Shown here piece by piece: positions 1 to 8,133 of a DNA stretch of 64,000 bases. Origin of the DNA: an uncultured Clostridia bacterium (GTDB lineage: Bacteria > Bacillota > Clostridia > Christensenellales > DTU072); assembly GCA_944363505.1 (NCBI GenBank), contig CALVUD010000002.1, positions 146,516 to 210,515 of the forward strand, given 5' to 3'. The notes below the pieces were generated by a model. It made no database searches. It had not been told where the DNA came from and saw only the letters and a program-made list of their open reading frames with translations. Position numbers and translations under genes: made by a program. Position 1 is the stretch's first letter. Every line of letters starts with the position of its first letter.

Positions 1-108
1 CATCAGATCGCCGAGCATGGATTCTCTGAGTTCAGCCGCTTCTTTCGACGGCGGTACCAGACGGAACTGCTTATCCAGATACGCCTTGAATCTTTCCAAA
101 AAACTCAT
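1..108 (-). CDS. Unidentified protein, N-terminal fragment cut by the window edge
   Basis: An ATG at 108-106 overlaps the TGA of the upstream padR gene (ATGA), and the frame stays open to the window edge for 36 codons. The product begins MSFLERFKAYLDKQF. The overlap implies translational coupling to padR. PadR-type regulators are often followed by the membrane protein they control, so that is the likely nature of the product, but too little is visible to assign a family. Confidence 0.6.
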   Translation of the reverse strand, partial: MSFLERFKAYLDKQFRLVPPSKEAAELRESMLGDLM

Positions 109-440
109 TTATCGCCTCCGACTATCAATTTGTCCAATATCCTGCTCGCCTTTTTCCATTCGGCGAGTTTTTCCGCATAAAACTCTCTTCCCTTCGGGGT
201 GATCTTGTAGTACCTTCTTCTCGCGCCGCCGACTCCGTCCCCCCAATACGTGGTCAGAAGCCCGTCCTCTTCCATGCGTTTGAAGGCAGTGTAAATTGTG
301 GCGTCCTTGACGTCGATTATACCCTCACCCCCGTCGATGATGGTTTTGGAAATTTCGTATCCGTAGCTGTCGCCCTCGGAGAGAATACGCAGTATTATCG
401 TTTCGGTATGCCCTCTGAGAATGTCCCCGCCGTGCGCCAC
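105..440 (-). CDS. PadR-family transcriptional regulator
   Basis: This 111-residue protein fits the short PadR class: an N-terminal winged helix with the family pattern ILRILSEGDSYGYEI, a recognition region DATIYTAFKRMEEDGLL, and a wing containing GARRRYYKITPKG. PadR proteins are dimeric repressors that often sense drugs or cell-envelope stress. The start is a GTG at 440 with a GAGG box six bases upstream. A consensus promoter and an inverted repeat lie just upstream, suggesting autoregulation. Its stop overlaps the next gene's start, so the pair forms a two-gene unit. The effector is unknown. Confidence 0.9.
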   Translation of the reverse strand: MAHGGDILRGHTETIILRILSEGDSYGYEISKTIIDGGEGIIDVKDATIYTAFKRMEEDGLLTTYWGDGVGGARRRYYKITPKGREFYAEKLAEWKKASRILDKLIVGGDK

Positions 441-458
441 CGTATACCTCGCTTTACA

Positions 459-474
459 GTTTAACTATCTAAAC
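459..474. promoter_or_regulatory. Inverted repeat, candidate PadR operator
   Basis: GTTTA-N6-TAAAC is an exact inverted repeat. It sits directly downstream of the padR -10 box, over the expected transcription start. The position fits autorepression by PadR; the assignment is inferred. Confidence 0.45.
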
Positions 475-476
475 AG

Positions 477-505
477 ATTATATACCCGTTATGGCGATAT
501 GTCAA
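477..505 (-). promoter_or_regulatory. Sigma-A promoter of padR
   Basis: The minus strand reads TTGACA (505-500), 17 bases, TATAAT (482-477), an exact consensus match. It points at the padR GTG at 440. Confidence 0.8.
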
Positions 506-573
506 TGCTTTTTCCGCAAAAAAATCCGCCGCAAATGCGTCGGAAGGATAGATACGGTTTTATTTTGTTACGG

Positions 574-1155
574 TTAACGTGCTTTCTCCGACGACAATGC
601 GGAAGCGATAAGCGCGATCACGGCGGGAGCCAGGAACAACTGCAGAATAACGCCGTGAAGTCCCGACTTAACCTGTGAAAACGCCATACCGAACGACAGT
701 GCCGATACGCTCTCGAACATATACGCGGTCAGCAAGAACGCGCCCCTGCCGAGAACGAACGCGAGCGCGACCGCGACGAACGCAAGCGATTTACGCTTTA
801 CGACGGCTGCGGAAAACGCTCCCGAAACAGCCGCGAATATTCCCAGTTCGACGATCATGTACGGCAACCTTAAAAGCGCCGGCATGGGCGCGCCTGCCGC
901 AGAGGTTATCAGATAACTCACGATCGGGCTGAGCACGCCGACGGCGAGTCCCCATTTAAAGCCTAAAACGGCGCCGCCGATTATCACGGGAATGTACATC
1001 GGCAGCCATTCGGCGCCGCCCGAAGCGCCCGCCGCCGCATGCACTATCTGCGGCAGGATCAGCGCGGCGAGTATCACGGAAAGCGCGACCGCGCTTTTGA
1101 CTGTAGTTATTTTTGCGGCTGAAGCGCCGCTCCTTTTCATCGCTCGCTCGATCAT
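574..1155 (-). CDS. Membrane protein, probable ECF transporter S component
   Basis: The 193-residue protein is almost entirely hydrophobic, with about five or six membrane segments. The arrangement (a GGAEWLPMYIPVIIGG loop, then GFKWGLAVGVLSPIVSYLI) is typical of the substrate-binding S components of energy-coupling factor vitamin transporters. These work with a shared EcfT/EcfA module encoded elsewhere. The start at 1155 has an AGGAG box five bases upstream, which favours it over the internal ATG at codon 6. No riboswitch was recognised upstream, so the substrate cannot be named. It lies 60 bp downstream of a flavodoxin gene on the same strand and is probably co-transcribed. Confidence 0.65.
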   Translation of the reverse strand: MIERAMKRSGASAAKITTVKSAVALSVILAALILPQIVHAAAGASGGAEWLPMYIPVIIGGAVLGFKWGLAVGVLSPIVSYLITSAAGAPMPALLRLPYMIVELGIFAAVSGAFSAAVVKRKSLAFVAVALAFVLGRGAFLLTAYMFESVSALSFGMAFSQVKSGLHGVILQLFLAPAVIALIASALSSEKAR

Positions 1156-1215
1156 GTTGACTCCTGAAACCGATAAATCAAATATGTATTATTTCTATGG
1201 GCGAAACGCCGTCTA

Positions 1216-1686
1216 CTATTTCCCGATTGCCTCCGCCGCCCATGCAGCCAGTTCCTTATCGTCCGTTTTAAAGCGCGCGAGATACGCTTTTTCGGGCTTC
1301 GTCTTCGCTATCGAAGCTATCTTCTCGTCGGAACCCGACAGACCGCTTCCTCCGCTGGTCGCAAACGGTATCAAGCGTTTACCTTTAAACGACGCCGATT
1401 CCAAAAAGCTGTATATTATCATCGGCGCGTCGTACCACCATAGCGGATATCCCACGAATACGACGTCCGCAGCCTTGATTTCCGCGACCGGGTCGTTTTT
1501 AAGAGCCGGACGCGCTTCGGATTCCTTTTCCTTTTTCGCTATCGCCAAAACTTCGTTATACGAAGCGGGATAAGCGTTCTTCGGCTCGATTTCGTACAAC
1601 TTGCCGCCAACGGCTTTCTGAACGGTTTCAGCCGCCCGACGCGTCGTGCCCGAATGTGAAAAATATGCTATCAGGATCTTTGACAT
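1216..1686 (-). CDS. Flavodoxin-family protein
   Basis: This 156-residue protein has the FMN phosphate-binding loop SHSGTTRRAA near the N-terminus and the flavin-stacking loop GYPLWWYDAP around residues 78-88, as in the flavodoxin_4 group. It is probably a low-potential electron carrier or a small flavin-dependent reductase. It is encoded 18 bp downstream of an iron alcohol dehydrogenase on the same strand, so both probably take part in redox balancing and are co-transcribed. Confidence 0.88.
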   Translation of the reverse strand: MSKILIAYFSHSGTTRRAAETVQKAVGGKLYEIEPKNAYPASYNEVLAIAKKEKESEARPALKNDPVAEIKAADVVFVGYPLWWYDAPMIIYSFLESASFKGKRLIPFATSGGSGLSGSDEKIASIAKTKPEKAYLARFKTDDKELAAWAAEAIGK

Positions 1687-1704
1687 ATCCGCCTCCCTAT
1701 TTTG

Positions 1705-2868
1705 TCAAAACGCGGCTTCCAGAACCTTCAGAATGTCTTCCGCACGCATTTCGTAATAGCCGCCGCCCGTAACACAGGAATCGGCTATAGGCTTTAACAT
1801 CTCCTCGGTAACTCCTATCGCCCTCAGATTATCGGGTATGCCGAGCTTTTTTATGAAATCGCCCAAAGCGGCAATGCCTTTCAGGGCGGTCTCGTCGTCT
1901 GACACCGTGGAGATCTCGATATCGAACACGTTATGGGCGAAACGCACGAATTTCTTGATACCGTATTTGTAGATATACTTGTAGTAAGGAACCGAGATGA
2001 CTCCAAGCCCGATGCCGTGAGCGCAGTCGGTATAAGCGCCGATCTGATGTTCTATCATATGCACTTCCCAGTCCTGCGTCTTGGATACGCCCGTAACGGT
2101 GTTCAGTCCCATCGTCGCCGCCCACATGATATTGCTGCGGGCCTCGTAATCGTTGGGGTTTTCCAAAGCCTTTTCCGCGGATACGATCAGCGAGCGCATC
2201 AACCCCTCCAAAAGGTAATCCGTAACGTTGTCGTCGTCGCCCGAAAAGTACTGCTCCATAAGGTGCGACATGGTGTCGAATATGCCGCTGACCATTTGAT
2301 ACTCAGGTACGGAATATGTAAATTCGGGATTCAGTATAGAGAACTTCGGATATACCGAACTCGGGAAAACCCTGCCGTTTTTGAGCATGACTTCCTCGTT
2401 GGTTATAACCGAACCGCCGTTCATTTCCGAACCTGTTCCCGCCATCGTCAACACGCTGCCCACGGGTACGATCCTGCCGGTGGGTTCCTCGAAATCTATC
2501 CAGTATTTCGTCCATGCGTCGCCGTCGCAGTAAGCGGCGACGGACACCGCCTTCGCGCAGTCTATGACCGAACCGCCGCCCACGGCGAGTATCAGGTCTA
2601 TACCGTTTTCTCTGACGAGACGCGCCCCTTCCAGCACCTGAGAATAACTCGGATTCGGCTTTATGCCCCCGAGTTCGGTTACGCGTTTGCCGCACGCCGA
2701 AAGGATATCGTTTACTTTGTCGTAAATACCCGTTCTTTTCACGGAGCCTTTGCCGTACATCAACAAAACGTTGTCGCCGTACAGTCCCAATTCCCCTTTC
2801 AATTCGGAAAGCGATTCTTTACCGAAGTGAATTCTGGTCGGATTATAATATGTAAAATCGTATTTCAT
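1705..2868 (-). CDS. Iron-containing alcohol dehydrogenase (butanol dehydrogenase type)
   Basis: This 387-residue protein belongs to the group III iron-dependent alcohol dehydrogenases, most like the NADPH-dependent BdhA/YqhD branch. It carries the nucleotide-binding signature GGGSVIDCAKAV. The metal-ligand regions are GIFDTMSHLMEQYF (Asp and His) and MIEHQIGAYTDCAHGIGLG (two His). Such enzymes reduce aldehydes to alcohols at the end of fermentation. The start has an AAGGAGG box. A sigma-A promoter lies just upstream, so this gene leads an adh-flavodoxin-ECF unit. Substrate range cannot be read from the sequence. Confidence 0.92.
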   Translation of the reverse strand: MKYDFTYYNPTRIHFGKESLSELKGELGLYGDNVLLMYGKGSVKRTGIYDKVNDILSACGKRVTELGGIKPNPSYSQVLEGARLVRENGIDLILAVGGGSVIDCAKAVSVAAYCDGDAWTKYWIDFEEPTGRIVPVGSVLTMAGTGSEMNGGSVITNEEVMLKNGRVFPSSVYPKFSILNPEFTYSVPEYQMVSGIFDTMSHLMEQYFSGDDDNVTDYLLEGLMRSLIVSAEKALENPNDYEARSNIMWAATMGLNTVTGVSKTQDWEVHMIEHQIGAYTDCAHGIGLGVISVPYYKYIYKYGIKKFVRFAHNVFDIEISTVSDDETALKGIAALGDFIKKLGIPDNLRAIGVTEEMLKPIADSCVTGGGYYEMRAEDILKVLEAAF

Positions 2869-2898
2869 AATCGGTCAGCCTCCTTTTATGATATATGT

Positions 2899-2927
2899 AT
2901 TATAGCACTTTTGCCGCGCGTTGTAAA
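2899..2927 (-). promoter_or_regulatory. Sigma-A promoter of the alcohol dehydrogenase operon
   Basis: The minus strand reads TTTACA (2927-2922), 17 bases, TATAAT (2904-2899), ending about 30 bases before the adh start codon. Confidence 0.7.
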
Positions 2928-2941
2928 TCGCCCTATCTTTA

Positions 2942-3028
2942 CTTAGCGTCGAAGCCGGGAGCTAAGCCTCGCATTATGTCGCAATATACCTAAGGGGGTA
3001 TGCCTATTGCGGCGTACCCCCGTTTAGG
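2942..3028 (-). terminator. Two tandem hairpins after the aminotransferase gene
   Basis: One hairpin pairs CCTAAGGGGGTA (2989-3000) with TACCCCCGTTTAGG (3015-3028). A second pairs CTTAGC (2942-2947) with GCTAAG (2961-2966). Both follow the aminotransferase stop on the minus strand. Neither has a good T tract, so termination is likely but not proven. Confidence 0.45.
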
Positions 3029-3037
3029 TTTTGAAAC

Positions 3038-4291
3038 TCATTCTGACAGATATGCGATCTTTGCGGCAACAGCAAATATGTGCGTCGCTTCCACCAGTTC
3101 GTCTATCGGCGGCAGAGACGGCGCGATCCTGAGATTCGAATCGTTCGGATCCTTTTTATAGGGATAAGTCGCTCCTGCGCCCGTAAACACCACGCCCATT
3201 TCTTTTGCGAGAGCGACGGTCTTTTTGGCGGTACCCGGCATCAGATCCACCGAAATGAAATATCCGCCCTCGGGCTTCGTCCACTTTGCTATACCCGTAT
3301 CGCCGAGTTCTTCTTCGAGGATTTCGATGACCGCTTCGAATTTCGGACGCATTATAGCGGCATGCTTTTCCATCAGCGCGTAAATACCTTCGACGTTTTT
3401 AAAGAATCTGTAATGCGCGAGCTGAACCATCTTGTCGGGGCCGATGCTCTGGATATTCATTTGTTTTTTTATCTCCGCGATGTTCTTTTCGGAAGAATAC
3501 ATGAACGCGACGCCCGCTCCCGCGAAGGTGATCTTGGAAGTCGAGCCGAAGCCGTAGATCATGTCCTCGTTCCCGTACTTTTTGGCGAGCGCCAGAATAT
3601 TCGCCTGTTCGCGTTGTTCATACAGCGCGTGGACCATATACGCGTTATCCCACATCAGCCTGAAATCGGGGGCGGCGGGTTTCATCTTTGCCAGTCTTTC
3701 GACGACCGCGTCCGAATATACGACTCCCGTGGGATTGGAATACTTGGGCACGTTCCACATACCTTTCACGGAGGGATCTTTGATCAGTTCCTCGACCTTG
3801 TCCATGTCGGGACCGTCGTCTTTCATGTCGACGTTGATCATTTCGATGCCGAACAGCTCCGTAACGGCAAAGTGTCTGTCGTATCCCGGTACGGGACATA
3901 TCCATTTTATTTTGCCCTGTTTGTTCCAAGGTTCGCAGCCCGATACTCCGAACTGCATGGCGCGCTGAACAGAGTCGTACATAAGGTTCAGACTGGCGTT
4001 GTAAGCGACGATTATCTCGTTTTCGCCTACACCCGCAAGCTCCGCAAACAGTTTCTTGATTTCCGGAATGCCGTCGTTGATGCCGTAATTGCGGTAATCC
4101 TGTTTGCCGACGTATCCCAAAGAGGGATCGAGCTCTTTATAAAGTCCGTTCGACAGATCCAGCTGATCTTTTGAAGGTTTGCCGCGGCTCATGTCGAGCT
4201 TAAGACCTTTTTGAACGTACAGATTCATACGTTCCCGCATTTCGGCGAGCAACTTTTGCTTTTCGCTTGCGGTCAGAGTTAAATAATTCAT
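3038..4291 (-). CDS. Aspartate aminotransferase, type Ic (MocR-like aminotransferase fold)
   Basis: This 417-residue fold-type I PLP enzyme has the lysine motif GFGSTSKITFAGAG, in which the lysine should form the Schiff base. It also has NPTGVVYSD and a C-terminal arginine motif SNLRIAPSLP that binds the substrate carboxylate. The long N-terminal part (RGKPSKDQLDLSNG) matches the Ic aspartate aminotransferases first defined in Corynebacterium. It would interconvert aspartate and oxaloacetate with glutamate and 2-oxoglutarate. It is the last gene of a parE-parC-der-aminotransferase run with gaps of at most 28 bp. Confidence 0.85.
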   Translation of the reverse strand: MNYLTLTASEKQKLLAEMRERMNLYVQKGLKLDMSRGKPSKDQLDLSNGLYKELDPSLGYVGKQDYRNYGINDGIPEIKKLFAELAGVGENEIIVAYNASLNLMYDSVQRAMQFGVSGCEPWNKQGKIKWICPVPGYDRHFAVTELFGIEMINVDMKDDGPDMDKVEELIKDPSVKGMWNVPKYSNPTGVVYSDAVVERLAKMKPAAPDFRLMWDNAYMVHALYEQREQANILALAKKYGNEDMIYGFGSTSKITFAGAGVAFMYSSEKNIAEIKKQMNIQSIGPDKMVQLAHYRFFKNVEGIYALMEKHAAIMRPKFEAVIEILEEELGDTGIAKWTKPEGGYFISVDLMPGTAKKTVALAKEMGVVFTGAGATYPYKKDPNDSNLRIAPSLPPIDELVEATHIFAVAAKIAYLSE

Positions 4292-4319
4292 ATAAAACCT
4301 CTCGTAAATAATTTATCGT

Positions 4320-5645
4320 TTATCGGTTGTCGTCCTCGGCTTTGGCACGGACGGTTATGCGTATGGGAGTGCCCGAAAAATCGAATGATTTCCTCAGGCT
4401 GTTTTCCAGATACCTTCTGTATGAAAAATGCATCAGTTTCGGGTCGTTGACGAATACTACGAAAGACGGCGGATTCGTTCCGACCTGAGTGCAATAGAAT
4501 ATCTTTAGTCTTTTACCGTTATGTGTCGGCGGCGGATTTACGGTAATGGCATCCCCGATCACGTCGTTAAGTAACCCTGTCGTTACCCTTTGGGACGTAT
4601 GCGCGTAAACCTCGTCAACCGCGGGAAGTACGGTGGAAACGCGCTGACCGCTTAGGGCGGAAATATATCTGACATAGAAATAGTCCATGAATTTCAGATC
4701 CTGTTTAAGCCCCGCCGTAATCCGGTTCATCGTCGATTCGTCCTTTTCCACGGCGTCCCACTTGTTCATGACGATAATCCCGGGTTTACCCGCTTCGTGG
4801 ACGAGTCCCGCTATTTTTACGTCCTGTTCGGTAAAGCCTTCGACGGCGTCGACCATTATCAAAACGACGTCGGCGCGCCTTATCGCGGCGATGCTCCTGA
4901 CTACTGAATAATATTCGACGTCCTCCTCCACCCTGGCTTTTTTGCGAATACCCGCGGTATCGATAAGCATGTATCTCCTGCCCTCGTATTCGAACGGAGT
5001 GTCTATCGCGTCGCGCGTCGTACCCGCAACGGACGAAACTATCACCCTCTCGTAACCGAGTATCCTGTTCACCAGCGAGGATTTGCCCGAATTGGGCTTT
5101 CCCACCACGGCGATTTTGAGCGTCTCGCCGTCGTCTGTTGCGCTGTCCGCGTCGCCGAAGCGCGCGACCACCTCGTCCAACAGATCGCCGAGACCGAGGC
5201 TCTGTTCCGCGGATACCGCCACGGGATCGCCCATATCCAGTTCATAGAAATCGTACATCGCGGACGAATCGGGTCCGTCTATTTTGTTGACCGCCAGCAC
5301 GACGGGTTTTTTTGTCTTACGCAAAAAATCGGCAATGTCGTGATCCCCGGGAGTTACCCCCGCCTTTCCGTCGGTAAAGAACAGTATTACGTCGGCAAGG
5401 TCCACCGCCAGTTCAGCCTGACGTTTGATGTGCCGCCACATCGAGTCCTCGCTTTTAAGTTCCATTCCGCCCGTATCCACCAAAGTGAACGCGCGTCCGC
5501 ACCACTCGACGTCGACGTAAACCCTGTCGCGCGTTACGCCCGGCATATCGTCCACGATACTAACCCTGCGTCCCGCCATTTTATTGAAAAAAGTCGATTT
5601 GCCGACGTTGGGTCTTCCGACGACGGCGACTATCGGTTTTGCCAT
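4320..5645 (-). CDS. der: Ribosome-assembly GTPase Der (EngA)
   Basis: This 441-residue protein has two tandem GTPase domains followed by a KH-like domain, unique to Der. Domain one has GRPNVGKSTFFN (residues 11-22), VDTGG and NKIDG. Domain two has GKPNSGKSSLVN, IDTAGIRKK and MNKWD. Der is needed for maturation of the 50S subunit. The gene follows parC with one base between stop and start. Length is as expected for the family. Confidence 0.97.
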   Translation of the reverse strand: MAKPIVAVVGRPNVGKSTFFNKMAGRRVSIVDDMPGVTRDRVYVDVEWCGRAFTLVDTGGMELKSEDSMWRHIKRQAELAVDLADVILFFTDGKAGVTPGDHDIADFLRKTKKPVVLAVNKIDGPDSSAMYDFYELDMGDPVAVSAEQSLGLGDLLDEVVARFGDADSATDDGETLKIAVVGKPNSGKSSLVNRILGYERVIVSSVAGTTRDAIDTPFEYEGRRYMLIDTAGIRKKARVEEDVEYYSVVRSIAAIRRADVVLIMVDAVEGFTEQDVKIAGLVHEAGKPGIIVMNKWDAVEKDESTMNRITAGLKQDLKFMDYFYVRYISALSGQRVSTVLPAVDEVYAHTSQRVTTGLLNDVIGDAITVNPPPTHNGKRLKIFYCTQVGTNPPSFVVFVNDPKLMHFSYRRYLENSLRKSFDFSGTPIRITVRAKAEDDNR

Positions 5646-5646
5646 A

Positions 5647-8133
5647 TCAGATTTCCTCCGCGTGTCTGAATACGCGCTTTATTTTTACTCCGCGCAGTAT
5701 GGGTTTACCCTTGGTATCCTTTTTCTCTATACGGATCTCCTCGGTGTCCACGGCGTGCAGTTCGCCTTCGTCGTCCTCGAACACGACCTTGAAATTATCC
5801 AGCACCTTCGCCGCGAAGCCTACGGCGTTGTCGTCGCCGTAGATGTCTATTATCCTCAGTCCCTTGCGGTTACGCTTCATCGGACCGAATTCGGAAGCTA
5901 TGACGCGTTTACCCGTTCCCTTCTCGGTAATGACCAAAATTTCTCCCAAAGGCATCGGCATTTCGTTGCCGTTTTCGTCCTCGACGATCTCCACGTCCGC
6001 CTGCGCCGCAAATACCACCTTTGCGCCGCGGTTTAAGTTGACGCCTATCACGCCGCCCGCGATTCTACCCTGTTCGGGATAGTCGTCGGTCAGCGTGTTT
6101 ACGCACTGACCGTCCGAGGTTACGAACAGCACGGTCGAACCGGGCGTCTCGATCTCCGCCCCGATCACGCTGTCGCCGTCTTTAAGCGTTATGACCTGAT
6201 ACATGCTCTTACCGACGATATACGCGCTCATGGCGCTCTTTTTGACCATACCCTGTTCCGTATAGATATATACGTCCTCCGTCGGCGGATTTTCGGGATC
6301 GACGGTGAATATCGCCGTCGCCTTTTCTTTCGAAGGCGCGTCGGGGAACAATTCTTTCAGCGATTCCGCCTTTTCGCCCCATTGTCTGTCGCGTATGGCG
6401 GAAGGATCGATACGGTAGCAATTTCCCTCGCTGCCCACGATCAGCGCGATATGCCCCGGCTCTATCTGTTTCAGCGCGGTATGCTCCGCCTGTATCCCGC
6501 CGGACGCCGCCTCGCGGTTCGCGGCGATATAGCTTCTGCTGGTCATGAACTTCACTCCGCCGTCTGCGGATATGGCGGCGATCATGCGTTTTGCCGTGCG
6601 CTTCGTGGGGTCGAAAGGCTTGACGTCGACGTCTTTCAAATCTCCTATTATCGTCGTCAGGCGTTTTGCGCCCGCTTCGTTTTTATAACGGTCGCGAATC
6701 TCCAAAAGCTCCGCCCTGACTACCGCCGTCTGCTCGCGCACGGAATCCTTGATGCGTGTCAAGCGTGCGATGTCTTTTTTAAGTCCTTGCAATTCGTCGC
6801 GGTACTTGCCGACGTCGAGTTTGTTGATGTTGCCCAGCTGTAAACTGAGTATGGCTTCCGCCTGAACCTCGCTGAGCGAATAACGCGCCCTTAATTTCTG
6901 TTTTGCCTCCGTGCGGTTTGCCGCGGAACGTATCAGGGCTATGACCTCGTCGATGTCGGGAATGACGGTAAGGTAGCCTTCCAGTATTTCCGCGCGTTTT
7001 TTAGCGACGCCCAGTTCGTATATGCTGCGGCTCTTGACTATCTGTTTCTGATAGTTCAGATAGTATTCCAGAACCTTGTTCAGCCCCATCAGCCTGGGCT
7101 TGCCGTCGGCGATAGCCACCATGTTCATACTGAAAGACGACTGAAGATCGGTGTATTTATACAAACCGTCGAGGATCTTTACGGCGTCCTCGCCGCGTTT
7201 TAACTTTATGACTATACGTATAGAACGCGTGGTTTCGTCGGAAATTTCGGAAATATTACCGAAGATCTCCTTTTTCTTTTCGCGCAGAGTGTATATCTTG
7301 TCGATAAGCGTATGCGGGTTCGCGCCCCAGGGAAGCTCGGTCACGACTATCGTCTGACGATCGCCGTCTCCCTCTATTTCAGCCCTGCCGCGCAGTATCA
7401 GTTTGCCTTTTCCCGTGCGGTATGCGTTGACGAGTTCTTCGCCGCCCACCAGAAAACCTCCCGACGGGAAATCGGGTCCCTTGATGTATTTCATCAGTTC
7501 CTCGACGCCGATCCTGGGATTATCCAGCATCGCAACGCAGCCGTCTATGACCTCGGTCAGGTTATGCGTCGGGATATTGGTGGCAAGTCCTATCGCGATT
7601 CCGGAAGCGCCGTTCACCAACAGATTCGGGAAACGCCCGGGAAGCAGGTCGGGTTCGTCCAGAGTGTCGTCGAAGTTTTTGTTCCAGCGCACGGTGTCCT
7701 TGTCGATGTCGCGCAGAAGCTCCGTGCCCAGAGCGCCCATCTCGACCTCGGTATAACGCATCGCGGCGGGCGGGTCCGTCAGCGTTCCGAAGTTGCCCTG
7801 CCCCTTTATCAGCGGCATGCGCATGCTGAAGTCCTGGGTCAGTCTCGCCATCGCCTCGTATATCGAAGTGTCGCCGTGCGGGTGATATTTACCCATACAG
7901 TCGCCGACGATACGCGCCGATTTTTTGAAGCCGCCTTTCGGCTTCATGTTCAGGTTGTACATGGTGTACAGGATCCTGCGCTGAACGGGTTTCAGCCCGT
8001 CCTCCACCCTGGGAAGCGCCCTGTCAAGAATAACGTGCTCCGAATAGATCATCATCGATTCGGGCATTATGTTTTCTATCGGCTTTTCCAGTATATTCTG
8101 ATCGAGTTCGAAACTCAGTTGTTTCCCTTTCAT
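5647..8133 (-). CDS. parC: DNA topoisomerase IV subunit A (ParC)
   Basis: This 828-residue type IIA topoisomerase breaking-rejoining subunit has its catalytic tyrosine in AAMRYTEVEM (Tyr127). The quinolone-determining stretch GKYHPHGDTSIYEAM carries Thr at the Ser83/Ser80 position. The C-terminal beta-pinwheel lacks a recognisable GyrA box (the nearest stretch reads QGRIAGGVIG), so I call it ParC rather than GyrA. Its ATG overlaps the parE stop by four bases (ATGA), so the subunits are translationally coupled. Role: decatenation and relaxation of DNA. A gyrA paralogue should exist outside the window. Confidence 0.85.
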   Translation of the reverse strand: MKGKQLSFELDQNILEKPIENIMPESMMIYSEHVILDRALPRVEDGLKPVQRRILYTMYNLNMKPKGGFKKSARIVGDCMGKYHPHGDTSIYEAMARLTQDFSMRMPLIKGQGNFGTLTDPPAAMRYTEVEMGALGTELLRDIDKDTVRWNKNFDDTLDEPDLLPGRFPNLLVNGASGIAIGLATNIPTHNLTEVIDGCVAMLDNPRIGVEELMKYIKGPDFPSGGFLVGGEELVNAYRTGKGKLILRGRAEIEGDGDRQTIVVTELPWGANPHTLIDKIYTLREKKKEIFGNISEISDETTRSIRIVIKLKRGEDAVKILDGLYKYTDLQSSFSMNMVAIADGKPRLMGLNKVLEYYLNYQKQIVKSRSIYELGVAKKRAEILEGYLTVIPDIDEVIALIRSAANRTEAKQKLRARYSLSEVQAEAILSLQLGNINKLDVGKYRDELQGLKKDIARLTRIKDSVREQTAVVRAELLEIRDRYKNEAGAKRLTTIIGDLKDVDVKPFDPTKRTAKRMIAAISADGGVKFMTSRSYIAANREAASGGIQAEHTALKQIEPGHIALIVGSEGNCYRIDPSAIRDRQWGEKAESLKELFPDAPSKEKATAIFTVDPENPPTEDVYIYTEQGMVKKSAMSAYIVGKSMYQVITLKDGDSVIGAEIETPGSTVLFVTSDGQCVNTLTDDYPEQGRIAGGVIGVNLNRGAKVVFAAQADVEIVEDENGNEMPMPLGEILVITEKGTGKRVIASEFGPMKRNRKGLRIIDIYGDDNAVGFAAKVLDNFKVVFEDDEGELHAVDTEEIRIEKKDTKGKPILRGVKIKRVFRHAEEI

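Noticed and set aside
5647..8133. Calling this subunit GyrA
   Set aside because: No GyrA box in the C-terminal domain, and the YEAM after the quinolone region is ParC-like.
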